Origin: an uncultured Solirubrobacterales bacterium
Lineage (GTDB): Bacteria; Actinomycetota; Thermoleophilia; Solirubrobacterales; Solirubrobacteraceae
Direction of reading: 5' to 3'
DNA: 13,458 nt
NCBI GenBank assembly: GCA_903830015.1
Contig: CAIKSH010000021.1
Coordinates: forward strand, 1-13,458
The notes under the pieces were generated by a model. The model searched no databases. It saw only the letters and a list, made by a program, of their open reading frames with translations, and was not told the origin of the DNA. Position 1 is the stretch's first letter. The number at the start of each line of letters is the position of its first letter. The position numbers were made by a program, and so were the translations under genes. Shown here piece after piece: positions 1 through 8,904 of this stretch.

Positions 1-2
1 GC

Positions 3-260
3 GGGTTCATGCCGGTGGCCACCGCCGTCGCGGTGCTGGCAATCGCCCTCGGGGTCCGCCGGCGCGACTCGCTGTTCGACACGGTCGGCGGCGACCCGGC
101 CTGGGTGGCCGCGATCGGGGGCTGCGCGGCGGTCGGAGTGGGGGGCGCGATCTTCAACGATTCCGGCCCGGTGCTCCTGATCATCGCGACCTTCGTGGCC
201 GCCTGTGCGGTCCTATACCTGCGCGGCCGCCCGCTGGCCGCAGGCGAGGACGGACGCTAG
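3..260 (+). CDS. C-terminal fragment of an unidentified membrane protein (5' end outside window)
   Basis: The reading frame is open from the window edge and ends at TAG 258-260. There is an ATG at 9, but only 8 bases precede it, so I cannot tell whether it is a start or an internal Met; I treat the gene as truncated. The visible ~85 residues show about three hydrophobic stretches: residues 2-15 from that Met, a glycine/alanine-rich stretch near 32-48 ending in FNDSGPV, and a last helix near 54-69 (LLIIATFVAACAVLYL). A short charged tail with RGR and EDGR follows. The pattern fits the last helices of a polytopic membrane protein, and an NDSG-type motif before the final helix is something I loosely associate with large actinobacterial membrane proteins. 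It ends 9 nt before the glycosyltransferase gene and is probably in the same operon. Function unknown. Confidence 0.6.
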   Translation, partial: GFMPVATAVAVLAIALGVRRRDSLFDTVGGDPAWVAAIGGCAAVGVGGAIFNDSGPVLLIIATFVAACAVLYLRGRPLAAGEDGR

Positions 261-269
261 GCTTCGGCG

Positions 270-2612
270 ATGCGGATCGCCCTGGTCTCGCCCTATTCCT
301 GGACCTATCCGGGAGGCGTAACGCGCCACATCGAGGCGCTGGCCGAGGCCCACATCGCCGACGGGCACGAGGTCACCGTCTTCGCGCCGGCCGATCCTCC
401 CGACCGCCTCAGCGAGCGGCTTCACCGCGGTGCCGAGCCCCAGCTCCACCGGCGCCCGCACTACCTCGTCGAACTGGGCCGGACGGTCGGGATTCCCGCC
501 AACGGCGCGGTCTCCAACCTCACCTTCTCTCCCGCGGCGCTGGCCCGGCTCGGCCGTGAGCTCGACCGCGGCGGCTTCGACGTGGTCCATATCCACGAGC
601 CGGTGGCCCCGCTGCTCAGCTGCGGTGCGCTGAGCCGCAGCGACGCCGCCCGCGTAGCCACCTTCCACACCTACTCGACCGGCCTGGTGGGCCCGGCGAT
701 CGCGAACGCGCTGGGTGCCCGGCGCCGGATGCGGCGCGGGCTGCACGCCCGGATCGCGGTATCCGAGGCTGCCTCGTGGACTGCGCGCAGGTTCTACGGC
801 GGGCGTTACGCGATCGTCCCGAACGGGGTCCACGTCGAGCCGGCCGAGCCGGCGCCGAAGGCGGCCGGCGAGCCGGGGCGCCTGCAGATCGCCTTCGTCG
901 GCCAGGCGGTCGAGCGCAAGGGGCTGGGGATGCTCCTCTCGGCCTTTCAGGGGCTGCGGGAGCACGTCGCCGCCGAGCTGGTGATCGTCGGGGCCAACGC
1001 CGAAGAGGTCGAGCCGATGCTGCTCGATCGCTCGGGGATCACCGTGCTGGGCCGCGTCGACGACGAGCGCAAGCGGGAGGTCCTGGCCGGGGCCGACGTC
1101 CTGTGCGCACCGTCGCTCGGCGGCGAGAGCTTCGGCATGGTCCTCACCGAGGCCTTCGCGGCCGGCACCCCGGTGGTGGCCAGCGACATCGCCGGCTACC
1201 GCGACGTCGTGGAGGACGGGGTGAACGGGATCCTCGTCGCGCCCGGCGATCCGGTCGAGCTCGCCGAGACCCTCCGGGCGCTGGCGCTCGACCCGGCCCT
1301 GCGCCGGAAGCTCGCGGAATCGGCCGCCGCTTCGGCCCAGCGCTTTGCCTGGCCGCGGGTCGCTCACGAGGCCCGCGAGGTCTACGCCGAGGCGATTGCC
1401 GCCCGCCGCGCCGAGCTGCCGGCCCGGGGCCCGGCCGCCCGTCTGCGCCAGGCCGTCTCGCCGGCACCGGCCGACGGGCTCGCGCCGGTTCCCGCCCGGC
1501 GCCTGCCCACCCTCGAGCCCGAGCCTCCCGGAGGCTGGGCGCGGTTCCGCATGCGCCGGGCCGCCCGCCGGATCGGCCTGGTCGTGGCCGGCGCGCTCGC
1601 GGTCGGCCTGTCGGCAATCGCCCTGCACCACGTCGGCGTCGACCGGGTGGCGGCGAGCCTGCTGCGCTCGAGCCCGGTCTGGGTCCTCGCTTCCATCGCC
1701 GTCATGGCCCTGTCGATGTTCCTGCGCTCGGTCTCCTGGCACGTGATCCTCTCCGTGGCGCTGCCCGACCGGCTGCTCTCCTGGATGGCGACGCTTCGCG
1801 CGACGGCGATCGGCGTGCTCATGTCGGCGACGCTGCCCGCCCGCCTGGGGGAGCCGGCCAGGGCGATCGTCATCTCGCGGCGGGCCGGCGACCCGCGCGA
1901 GACGATGCCGGCCGTCGTGGGAACGCTGGTCTCGCAGACGGTGATCAACGTGGTCGCGCTGGTCCTTCTCGGCCTGATCGCCTTCTCGAGCGTCCCGATC
2001 TTTGACCGAAACCACGGGGCGCTGGTCGTCTTCGCCATCGGGCCGGCGCTTCTGCTGCTCGTCGTCCTGGCCCTGCCGCTCGTCCTCAAGGCCGGGGCCA
2101 GCGGCTCGAGCCGGGTGCAGGCCGTCCTGGGGCCGGTGCGGGTCGCCGCCCAGCGGGCCCGCAGTGGCCTGAAGGTCTTCCTGAAGCCCCGCGCCGGGGC
2201 CGGCGCCGTCGGGGCGCAGCTGGCGGCCTGGGCGCTGCAGGCGCTCTCGTGCTACCTGCTGCTCGTCGCCCTCGGCCTCAACGACCGGGCCGGCATAGGG
2301 GCGGCGGCGGCGGTCCTCCTCGCGGTCAACGTCACCGCCCTGATCCCGGCCACCCCGGCCAACGTCGGCGTCTTCCAGGCGGCCTGCGTAGCCGTGCTGA
2401 CCGGCGCTTACGGAATCAGCGCTGCCGACGCGCTTGGCTACGGGATCGTCCTTCAGGCGGTGGAGCTCACTACCGCGGTGGTGATGGGCGTCCCGGCGCT
2501 CCTCGGGGAGGGGCTGACCTGGAAGGACGTGCGCATGCGTGCCATCCACAGCACGCCGGTGCGCCTGGGGCCGGTCGAAAAGCAGGCCGGGCTGGGCCGG
2601 GTAGAGGCGTAG
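270..2612 (+). CDS. GT4 glycosyltransferase (PimA-like) fused to LPG-synthase/flippase-like membrane domain
   Basis: This is a 780-residue two-part protein. Residues 1-375 form a GT-B glycosyltransferase of family GT4. They resemble phosphatidylinositol mannosyltransferase PimA: start MRIALVSPYS, PGGV at 14-17, HIHEP at 107-111, TFHTYSTG from 131 with His133 matching the PimA catalytic-region His, RKG at 216-218, and the EX7E nucleotide-sugar signature at Glu286/Glu294 in GGESFGMVLTE. The position of the PimA GR arginine appears to be Gln212. A basic, proline-rich linker (about 376-432) leads to a membrane domain of roughly 7-8 helices (433-750). That domain matches the UPF0104/LPG_synthase_TM family, with LPARLGEPAR at 522-531 and IPATPANVGVFQ at 692-703. 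Inference: it transfers a sugar from a nucleotide donor to a membrane lipid, and the membrane half anchors or translocates the product. Donor and acceptor are unknown. The ATG at 270 is the first possible start and has no clear ribosome site. Confidence 0.9.
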   Translation: MRIALVSPYSWTYPGGVTRHIEALAEAHIADGHEVTVFAPADPPDRLSERLHRGAEPQLHRRPHYLVELGRTVGIPANGAVSNLTFSPAALARLGRELDRGGFDVVHIHEPVAPLLSCGALSRSDAARVATFHTYSTGLVGPAIANALGARRRMRRGLHARIAVSEAASWTARRFYGGRYAIVPNGVHVEPAEPAPKAAGEPGRLQIAFVGQAVERKGLGMLLSAFQGLREHVAAELVIVGANAEEVEPMLLDRSGITVLGRVDDERKREVLAGADVLCAPSLGGESFGMVLTEAFAAGTPVVASDIAGYRDVVEDGVNGILVAPGDPVELAETLRALALDPALRRKLAESAAASAQRFAWPRVAHEAREVYAEAIAARRAELPARGPAARLRQAVSPAPADGLAPVPARRLPTLEPEPPGGWARFRMRRAARRIGLVVAGALAVGLSAIALHHVGVDRVAASLLRSSPVWVLASIAVMALSMFLRSVSWHVILSVALPDRLLSWMATLRATAIGVLMSATLPARLGEPARAIVISRRAGDPRETMPAVVGTLVSQTVINVVALVLLGLIAFSSVPIFDRNHGALVVFAIGPALLLLVVLALPLVLKAGASGSSRVQAVLGPVRVAAQRARSGLKVFLKPRAGAGAVGAQLAAWALQALSCYLLLVALGLNDRAGIGAAAAVLLAVNVTALIPATPANVGVFQAACVAVLTGAYGISAADALGYGIVLQAVELTTAVVMGVPALLGEGLTWKDVRMRAIHSTPVRLGPVEKQAGLGRVEA

Positions 2613-2643
2613 GATCGCCGGCGCCGGCGGCGAAAGACCAGCC

Positions 2644-2889
2644 ATGGCCACCGCCTGGGTCTACATGCTCCGCTGTTCGGACGGGAGCCTCTACACGGGC
2701 TGGACGATCGACCTCGATCGCCGCATGGAGGCCCACAGTTCCGGGCGGGGTAGCCGCTACACGCGCAGCCGGCTTCCCGTGACCCTCGCCGCCTCGTTCC
2801 GGATGGAAGACCCGGCCTCGGCGCGCCGCGAGGAGTTCCGGATCAAGCGGCTGAGCCGGACCGAGAAGCTGGCCCTGATCGCCCGCTGA
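2644..2889 (+). CDS. GIY-YIG domain protein, UPF0213 type
   Basis: This 81-residue protein is a single minimal GIY-YIG nuclease fold. Instead of the literal motif it has VYM at 6-8 and YTG at 17-19, joined by the short LRCSDGSL segment typical of the UPF0213/YhbQ group. Arg26/Arg27 sit where the catalytic arginine lies in the first helix. Tyr39 and Thr40 precede a basic stretch, and Glu63/Glu64 sit in a RREEFRIKRLSR helix that carries the family's metal-binding Glu. Family members are stand-alone and about 80-100 residues long, so it looks complete. Their role is poorly defined; DNA processing or repair is usually proposed. The ATG at 2644 lies 31 nt after the glycosyltransferase stop with only a weak GAAAGA upstream, so cotranscription is likely. 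Its stop is 3 bp from the stop of the convergent metH. Confidence 0.88.
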   Translation: MATAWVYMLRCSDGSLYTGWTIDLDRRMEAHSSGRGSRYTRSRLPVTLAASFRMEDPASARREEFRIKRLSRTEKLALIAR

Positions 2890-2892
2890 GGC

Positions 2893-5800
2893 TCAGGCCG
2901 GCGATTCGGCCGGCTGGTCTTCGCCCTCGTCCACGGCGACCGGGTCGCTGTCGGGCAGGTCCGCGAGGCGCGAAGGATCGCGGTTGCTGCCGGCGATCAC
3001 CTCGTCGCGGCGCTGGCGCTCGCTGGTGGGCAGGCGGCCGGACTTCATGCCGAAGTAGGTGGCGTCGGGATGGTGGGCGACGAGGGCGAGCGTCGACTGC
3101 TCGGGCTCCGGTGCGAAGCCGTCGGTGAGCGTCATGCCGATCCGGGAGAGGTCGAGCAGCGCGTCGGCCTTGACGTGCTCGGCCTGGTCGGGCACCGCCG
3201 GGTAGCCCCACGAGTAGCGGCGCCCCTGGGCCTCGTCGATTCCCAGGTCGGACCGCACGCGGGCGTGGAGCCACTCGGCAAGGCCCTCGGCGGTCTGGAC
3301 CCCGAGGCCGTGGACGAAGAGCTGCTCGGCGAACTCGCCCTCCTCCTCGAGCCGGGCCATGAGGTCGGTCACCTCGGCGCCGGCGGTCACCGCCTGGAGG
3401 GCGATCACGTCGAGCTCGCCGGAGTCCTTCGGGCGGAAGAAGTCGGCGAGGCAGATCCGGTCGTGGCCGGGCTGGCGCGGGCAGACGAAGCGGGCGAGCT
3501 CGGTCTCGCGGTCCTCCGGGTCGAGCACGACGATCTCGTTGCCCTCCGAGTAGCAGGGGAAGTAGCCCAGCAGGGCGCGGGGGCGCAGGTAGTCCTGCTC
3601 GGCCCACATACGCTCCAGCCGGGGCTGGAAGTCGTCGGCCAGGAGGCGCTTCCACTCTTCCCCCTTGACGCCGCGCCCGCCCCAGTGGAGCTTGAAGAGG
3701 ACGTGGGTGTCGAGGTGGCGGTAGAGCTCGTCCATGTCGACCGGGATCTCCTGGACCCCCCAGAACGGAGGCTCGGGAACCGGAACGGAGGTCGAGGCCT
3801 CCGAGCGGACCGAGTCGTCGTCGGTGGGCAGCTCCTCGGGCTCGGGCCCGCGCTCGCGCAGCGCAAGGGCCGCCTCCCGCGTTTCGCTGAGCAGCGCCTC
3901 GCGGGCCTCGGGCTCGACCAGGGCATCCATCTTGGCCAGCCCCTCGAAGGCGTCCTTGCAGAAGAAGACGCCGGGCTCGTAGATCTCGTCGGAGTCGGTG
4001 CCCCCGGGGTAGAGCGCCCTGAGCCCGAAGTCGCGGTTGATAGCGGCCCCGCCGATCAGGACCGGGTAGTCCATCCCCTGGCTCTGGAGCTCCTGCACGC
4101 AGAGCGGCATCTGCTTGGAGGTGGAGACCAGGAGGGCGCTGAGGCCGATCGCCGTCGCGTCGTGCTCCTGGGCGGCGTCGATGATCGCCTGGATCGGCAC
4201 CTGCTTGCCGAGGTCGATCACCGTGTAGCCGTTGTTGGTGAGGATCGTGTTGACCAGCGACTTGCCGATGTCGTGGACGTCCCCGAAGACGGTGGCCAGG
4301 ACGACGGTGCCCTTCGTGTAGCCCTCGATGCGGTCGAGGTAGTTCTCCAGCTGCGCCACGGCACGCTTCATTACCTCGGCCGACTGCAGGACGAAGGGAA
4401 GGATCAGCTCGCCGGCGCCGAACTTGTCGCCGACCTCCTTCATCGCCGGAAGCAGGACCTCGTTGAGGGTCGGTACGGCGCCGATCTTCTCTACCGAGGC
4501 GTCGATCCACTCCTCGACCCCGTCCTTGCGGCGCCGCAGGATGTGGAAGTGGAGGGCCTCCTCGGGCTCCATGCCCTCGGTCGGGTCGCCGGCTTCCTCG
4601 CCGGCGTCCTCCTCGCCCTTGGCCTCGAAGTGGGCGATGAACTTCTCCAGGGCGTCCTCGCTGCGGTTCATAACAAGGTTCTCGGCCAGCTCGCGCTCGT
4701 CTTCGTCGATCTCCCCGAACGGCGTGATGTGGTTCGGGTTGACCATCGCCAGGTCCAGGCCGGCCTCCACGCAGTGGTGCAGGAAGACGGAGTTGAGGAC
4801 CGCACGGGCGGCAGGGGAGACGCCGAAGGAGACGTTGGATACCCCGAGCGAGGTCTTGACGCCGGGGAGCTTCTCCTTGATCAGCCGGATTCCCTCGATC
4901 GTCTCGACCGCCGAGGGGCGCCACTCCTCCTCGCCGGTGGTGAGGGTGAAGGTCAGGGCGTCGAAGACCAGCAGTTCGCGATCGAGCCCGTGGGCGTCGC
5001 AGAGGCCGGCGATCCGCTCGGCGACCTCGAGCTTGCGCGCGGCGGTCTTGGCCATGCCTTCCTCGTCGATGGTCAGGGCGATCACCGCTGCACCGTGCTC
5101 CACGGCCATCGGCACCACGAGGTCGAGCTTGTCGGTGCCCGCTTCGAGGTTGACCGAGTTGACGATCGCGCGGCCGGGGCTCTGGTCGAGCGCGGTGGCG
5201 ATCACGTCGGGCTCGGTGGAGTCGATCTGCAGCGGCGCCGGCTGGGTCAGCGAGACCCGTTTGACGACCTCCCGCATCTGCTCGGCCTCGTCCTGGCGCT
5301 CGGTGAGCGCGACGCAGAGGTCCAGGACGTGCGCTCCTCCTTCGACCTGGTCCTCGGCGATCTGGACGATCCCGTCGTAGTCGTCGGCCAAGAGCAGTTC
5401 CTTGGCCTTGCGCGAGCCCTGTGAATTGACGCGCTCGCCGACCAGCGTCGGAGTCGGGTCCTCCACGAGCGGGCCGGCGGTCATCATCGAGCTCATCAGC
5501 GGCGCCCCGGGGGCCGGCCGCGCGGAGGGGGGCAGGCCGCCGCAGCGCTCGGCGATCGCCGCGATGTGGGCCGGCGTGGTCCCGCAGCAGCCGCCGACGA
5601 TCGAGACGCCGTAGCGCTCGACGAACTCGCCGAGAACCTCGGCTAGTGGTCCTGGCTCCTCGGGGAAGATGGTCTCGCCGTTGGGGCCCTGGAGAGGAAG
5701 GCCGGCGTTGGGGATGCAGTGAACCGGAACCGGGCTTACCTCGCCCAGGTAGCGGATGGCGTCCCGCATGTCCTCGGGGCCGGTGGAGCAGTTCAGGCCG

Positions 5801-6456
5801 ACGACGTCGACCTTGAGCCCCTCCAGCGTCGCCAGGACGGCGCGGATGTCGGTGCCCAGGAGCATCTTGCCGCCGTTGGGCAGCAGCGATACGGAGACCT
5901 GGAGGGGTACCGAGCGGCCCAGCTCGGCGAAGGCCTCGCGGGCGCCGAAGATGGCGGCCTTGACCTCGAGCATGTCCTGGGCGGTCTCGATGATCAGCAG
6001 GTCGGCCCCACCGGTGACCAGGCCGCGCGCCTGCTCCTCGAAGATTGCCACCAGCTCGCGGAAGCCGATCGCCCCGAGGGTCGGGTCGTCGGAGGCCGGC
6101 AGGTGGCCGGTCGGGCCGATCGACCCGGCCACGAAGCCCTCCTCGCCGATGGCCCGGCGGGCGATCTCGGCCGCCTTGACGTTGATTTCCATCGTGTGGT
6201 CGGCCAGGCCCCACTCGTCGAGCTTGAGGCGGCTGGCCTGGAAGCTGTCGGTCTCGACCACCTGGGCTCCGGCCTCGACCATCGAGCGATGGACGTCCTC
6301 GATCACGTCGGGGCGGTTCAGGACCAGGGCCTCATGGCACTTGCCTTTCAGGCCGCCGTAATCCTCCTGGGTCAGGTCGAACTCCTCGAGGGTGGCGCCC
6401 ATGCCGCCGTCGAAGACGACGACGCGGTCGCGCACCGCGCCCAGGTAATCCCGCAT
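2893..6456 (-). CDS. metH: Cobalamin-dependent methionine synthase (5-methyltetrahydrofolate-homocysteine methyltransferase)
   Basis: MetH moves the methyl group of 5-methyltetrahydrofolate to homocysteine through methylcobalamin in the cytoplasm. All four modules are present in 1187 residues (E. coli MetH is about 1227). Homocysteine domain, about 1-305: Cys223 in GLNCSTG and Cys290/Cys291 in GGCCGTTP are the zinc ligands. Pterin domain, about 335-595: starts LVGERVNSQGSRK, with NVNP-like MVNPNHITPF near 571. Cap and B12-binding domain, about 640-850: DVHDIG at 726-731 places the cobalt-ligating His at 728, followed by GLSALLVST (771-779) and IGGAAINRDF (801-810). Reactivation domain, about 895-1145: the AdoMet motif RYSWGY at 1080-1085 and TYFGMKSG at 1133-1140. 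An acidic insert (about 613-633) links the pterin and cap domains, and an acidic, proline-rich tail follows 1160. The ATG at 6456 is supported by the N-terminal alignment, although no Shine-Dalgarno precedes it. No reductase or metF lies beside it. Confidence 0.97.
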   Translation of the reverse strand: MRDYLGAVRDRVVVFDGGMGATLEEFDLTQEDYGGLKGKCHEALVLNRPDVIEDVHRSMVEAGAQVVETDSFQASRLKLDEWGLADHTMEINVKAAEIARRAIGEEGFVAGSIGPTGHLPASDDPTLGAIGFRELVAIFEEQARGLVTGGADLLIIETAQDMLEVKAAIFGAREAFAELGRSVPLQVSVSLLPNGGKMLLGTDIRAVLATLEGLKVDVVGLNCSTGPEDMRDAIRYLGEVSPVPVHCIPNAGLPLQGPNGETIFPEEPGPLAEVLGEFVERYGVSIVGGCCGTTPAHIAAIAERCGGLPPSARPAPGAPLMSSMMTAGPLVEDPTPTLVGERVNSQGSRKAKELLLADDYDGIVQIAEDQVEGGAHVLDLCVALTERQDEAEQMREVVKRVSLTQPAPLQIDSTEPDVIATALDQSPGRAIVNSVNLEAGTDKLDLVVPMAVEHGAAVIALTIDEEGMAKTAARKLEVAERIAGLCDAHGLDRELLVFDALTFTLTTGEEEWRPSAVETIEGIRLIKEKLPGVKTSLGVSNVSFGVSPAARAVLNSVFLHHCVEAGLDLAMVNPNHITPFGEIDEDERELAENLVMNRSEDALEKFIAHFEAKGEEDAGEEAGDPTEGMEPEEALHFHILRRRKDGVEEWIDASVEKIGAVPTLNEVLLPAMKEVGDKFGAGELILPFVLQSAEVMKRAVAQLENYLDRIEGYTKGTVVLATVFGDVHDIGKSLVNTILTNNGYTVIDLGKQVPIQAIIDAAQEHDATAIGLSALLVSTSKQMPLCVQELQSQGMDYPVLIGGAAINRDFGLRALYPGGTDSDEIYEPGVFFCKDAFEGLAKMDALVEPEAREALLSETREAALALRERGPEPEELPTDDDSVRSEASTSVPVPEPPFWGVQEIPVDMDELYRHLDTHVLFKLHWGGRGVKGEEWKRLLADDFQPRLERMWAEQDYLRPRALLGYFPCYSEGNEIVVLDPEDRETELARFVCPRQPGHDRICLADFFRPKDSGELDVIALQAVTAGAEVTDLMARLEEEGEFAEQLFVHGLGVQTAEGLAEWLHARVRSDLGIDEAQGRRYSWGYPAVPDQAEHVKADALLDLSRIGMTLTDGFAPEPEQSTLALVAHHPDATYFGMKSGRLPTSERQRRDEVIAGSNRDPSRLADLPDSDPVAVDEGEDQPAESPA

Positions 6457-6463
6457 TGACCGC

Positions 6464-6494
6464 AGGCTAGCAGGAAAATCGGGAACCTTGACAA
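6464..6494 (-). promoter_or_regulatory. Candidate metH promoter, possibly leaderless
   Basis: Read on the minus strand, TAGCCT (6469-6464) fits the TANNNT -10 pattern and ends only 7 nt before the metH ATG. A TTGTCA (6494-6489) lies 19 nt upstream as a weak -35. Transcription would then begin at or next to the A of the ATG. The lack of any Shine-Dalgarno in front of metH agrees with a leaderless mRNA, which is common in actinobacteria. An alternative is TTGACA (6505-6500), but the sequence 16-19 nt beyond it is a poor -10 (CGATTT/GATTTT). Prediction by eye only. Confidence 0.4.
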
Positions 6495-6507
6495 GGTTGT
6501 GTCAAGG
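6486..6507. repeat. Perfect inverted repeat in the metH promoter region, candidate operator
   Basis: CCTTGACA (6486-6493) and TGTCAAGG (6500-6507) are exact reverse complements separated by AGGTTG. The left arm also forms a smaller overlapping palindrome, CCTTG-A-CAAGG (6486-6496). Each arm contains a TTGACA hexamer, one on each strand. The element covers the likely -35 region of metH, so a dimeric regulator bound here could block or recruit polymerase. I do not recognise the site as that of a named regulator. A hairpin role at the 3' end of the glutamine synthetase transcript is possible but less likely, because a stronger hairpin lies just upstream. Confidence 0.5.
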
Positions 6508-6511
6508 CTCG

Positions 6512-6531
6512 GGGGCCGGAAAACCGGCCCC
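6512..6531 (-). terminator. GC-rich hairpin after the glutamine synthetase gene, likely terminator without a U-tract
   Basis: GGGGCCGG (6512-6519) and CCGGCCCC (6524-6531) form a perfect 8-bp stem around an AAAA loop (UUUU in the minus-strand transcript). The hairpin begins 14 nt after the glutamine synthetase stop codon and lies between that gene and the metH promoter, where transcription should end. No run of T follows it on the minus strand, so it is either a U-less actinobacterial-type terminator or an mRNA 3'-end stabiliser. Confidence 0.5.
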
Positions 6532-6545
6532 GTGGCCGGCCCGGC

Positions 6546-8696
<2,151 letters not shown>

Positions 8697-8706
8697 CTCT
8701 GGGGTT

Positions 8707-8712
8707 CCTCCT
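8707..8712 (-). promoter_or_regulatory. Ribosome binding site of the glutamine synthetase gene
   Basis: On the minus strand AGGAGG is followed by 10 nt and then the ATG at 8696. This is the full anti-16S complement and fixes the start codon. It predicts strong translation, unlike metH next door, which has none. Confidence 0.85.
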
Positions 8713-8894
8713 GAAGCGGTTTTCGTCGGCGAAGGTACGCGCCTTCTCTGCCGCTGACCTTATCCATCCGTACAAGGCCCGGCCCCGCGCCCTCGCCCCG
8801 CTGTACCGGGTGGCCAAAGCCCCGGCGGAAGTTTCGACATCTGTCCAATGGATCGCTTGCGCGCGACCGCCACGATCGGCCGCGATTCCCGACC

Positions 8895-8900
8895 TGGAGG
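8895..8900 (+). promoter_or_regulatory. Ribosome binding site that sets the amt start
   Basis: TGGAGG lies 4 nt before the ATG at 8905. The spacing is a little short, but the site, together with the signal peptide that begins right after this Met, selects 8905 over the in-frame ATG at 8848, which has no ribosome site. Confidence 0.7.
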
Positions 8901-8904
8901 CCCG

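Larger units (their letters stand above)
8697..8904. other. Divergent intergenic region between glutamine synthetase and amt
   Basis: These 208 bp must hold the promoters of both transcripts, but I find no convincing pair of -35/-10 boxes. On the minus strand TAAGGT (8762-8757) is a possible -10 for the synthetase, giving a leader of about 50 nt. A short inverted repeat GAAGG-N6-CCTTC (8731-8746) lies within that leader. On the plus strand only weak hexamers precede amt (TTCGAC near 8833). No sigma-54 -24/-12 element is visible. A nitrogen regulator binding here would be expected from the gene content, but I cannot name a site. Confidence 0.45.

Noticed and set aside
213..2651. An 812-codon open frame on the minus strand opposite the glycosyltransferase fusion
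   Set aside because: The translation is rich in Arg, Gly, Asp and His with no domain. It is the usual GC-driven shadow of a real gene on the other strand.
3070..5424. A 784-codon plus-strand frame opposite metH
   Set aside because: Val/Leu/Glu/Asp-rich antisense shadow with no recognisable domain or ribosome site.
2843..6214. An 1123-codon minus-strand frame overlapping metH in another phase
   Set aside because: Arg/Pro/Gly-rich low-complexity translation with no motif. MetH in the other phase has every expected catalytic motif.
8768..8818. CCGTACA and TGTACCGG as an inverted repeat between the synthetase and amt genes
   Set aside because: The arms match over only 5 bp without a gap and are about 37 bp apart, which is easily chance.
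8848..8904. Longer amt start at ATG 8848
   Set aside because: It would put 19 charged residues before a clear signal peptide and has no ribosome site, whereas 8905 has TGGAGG upstream.
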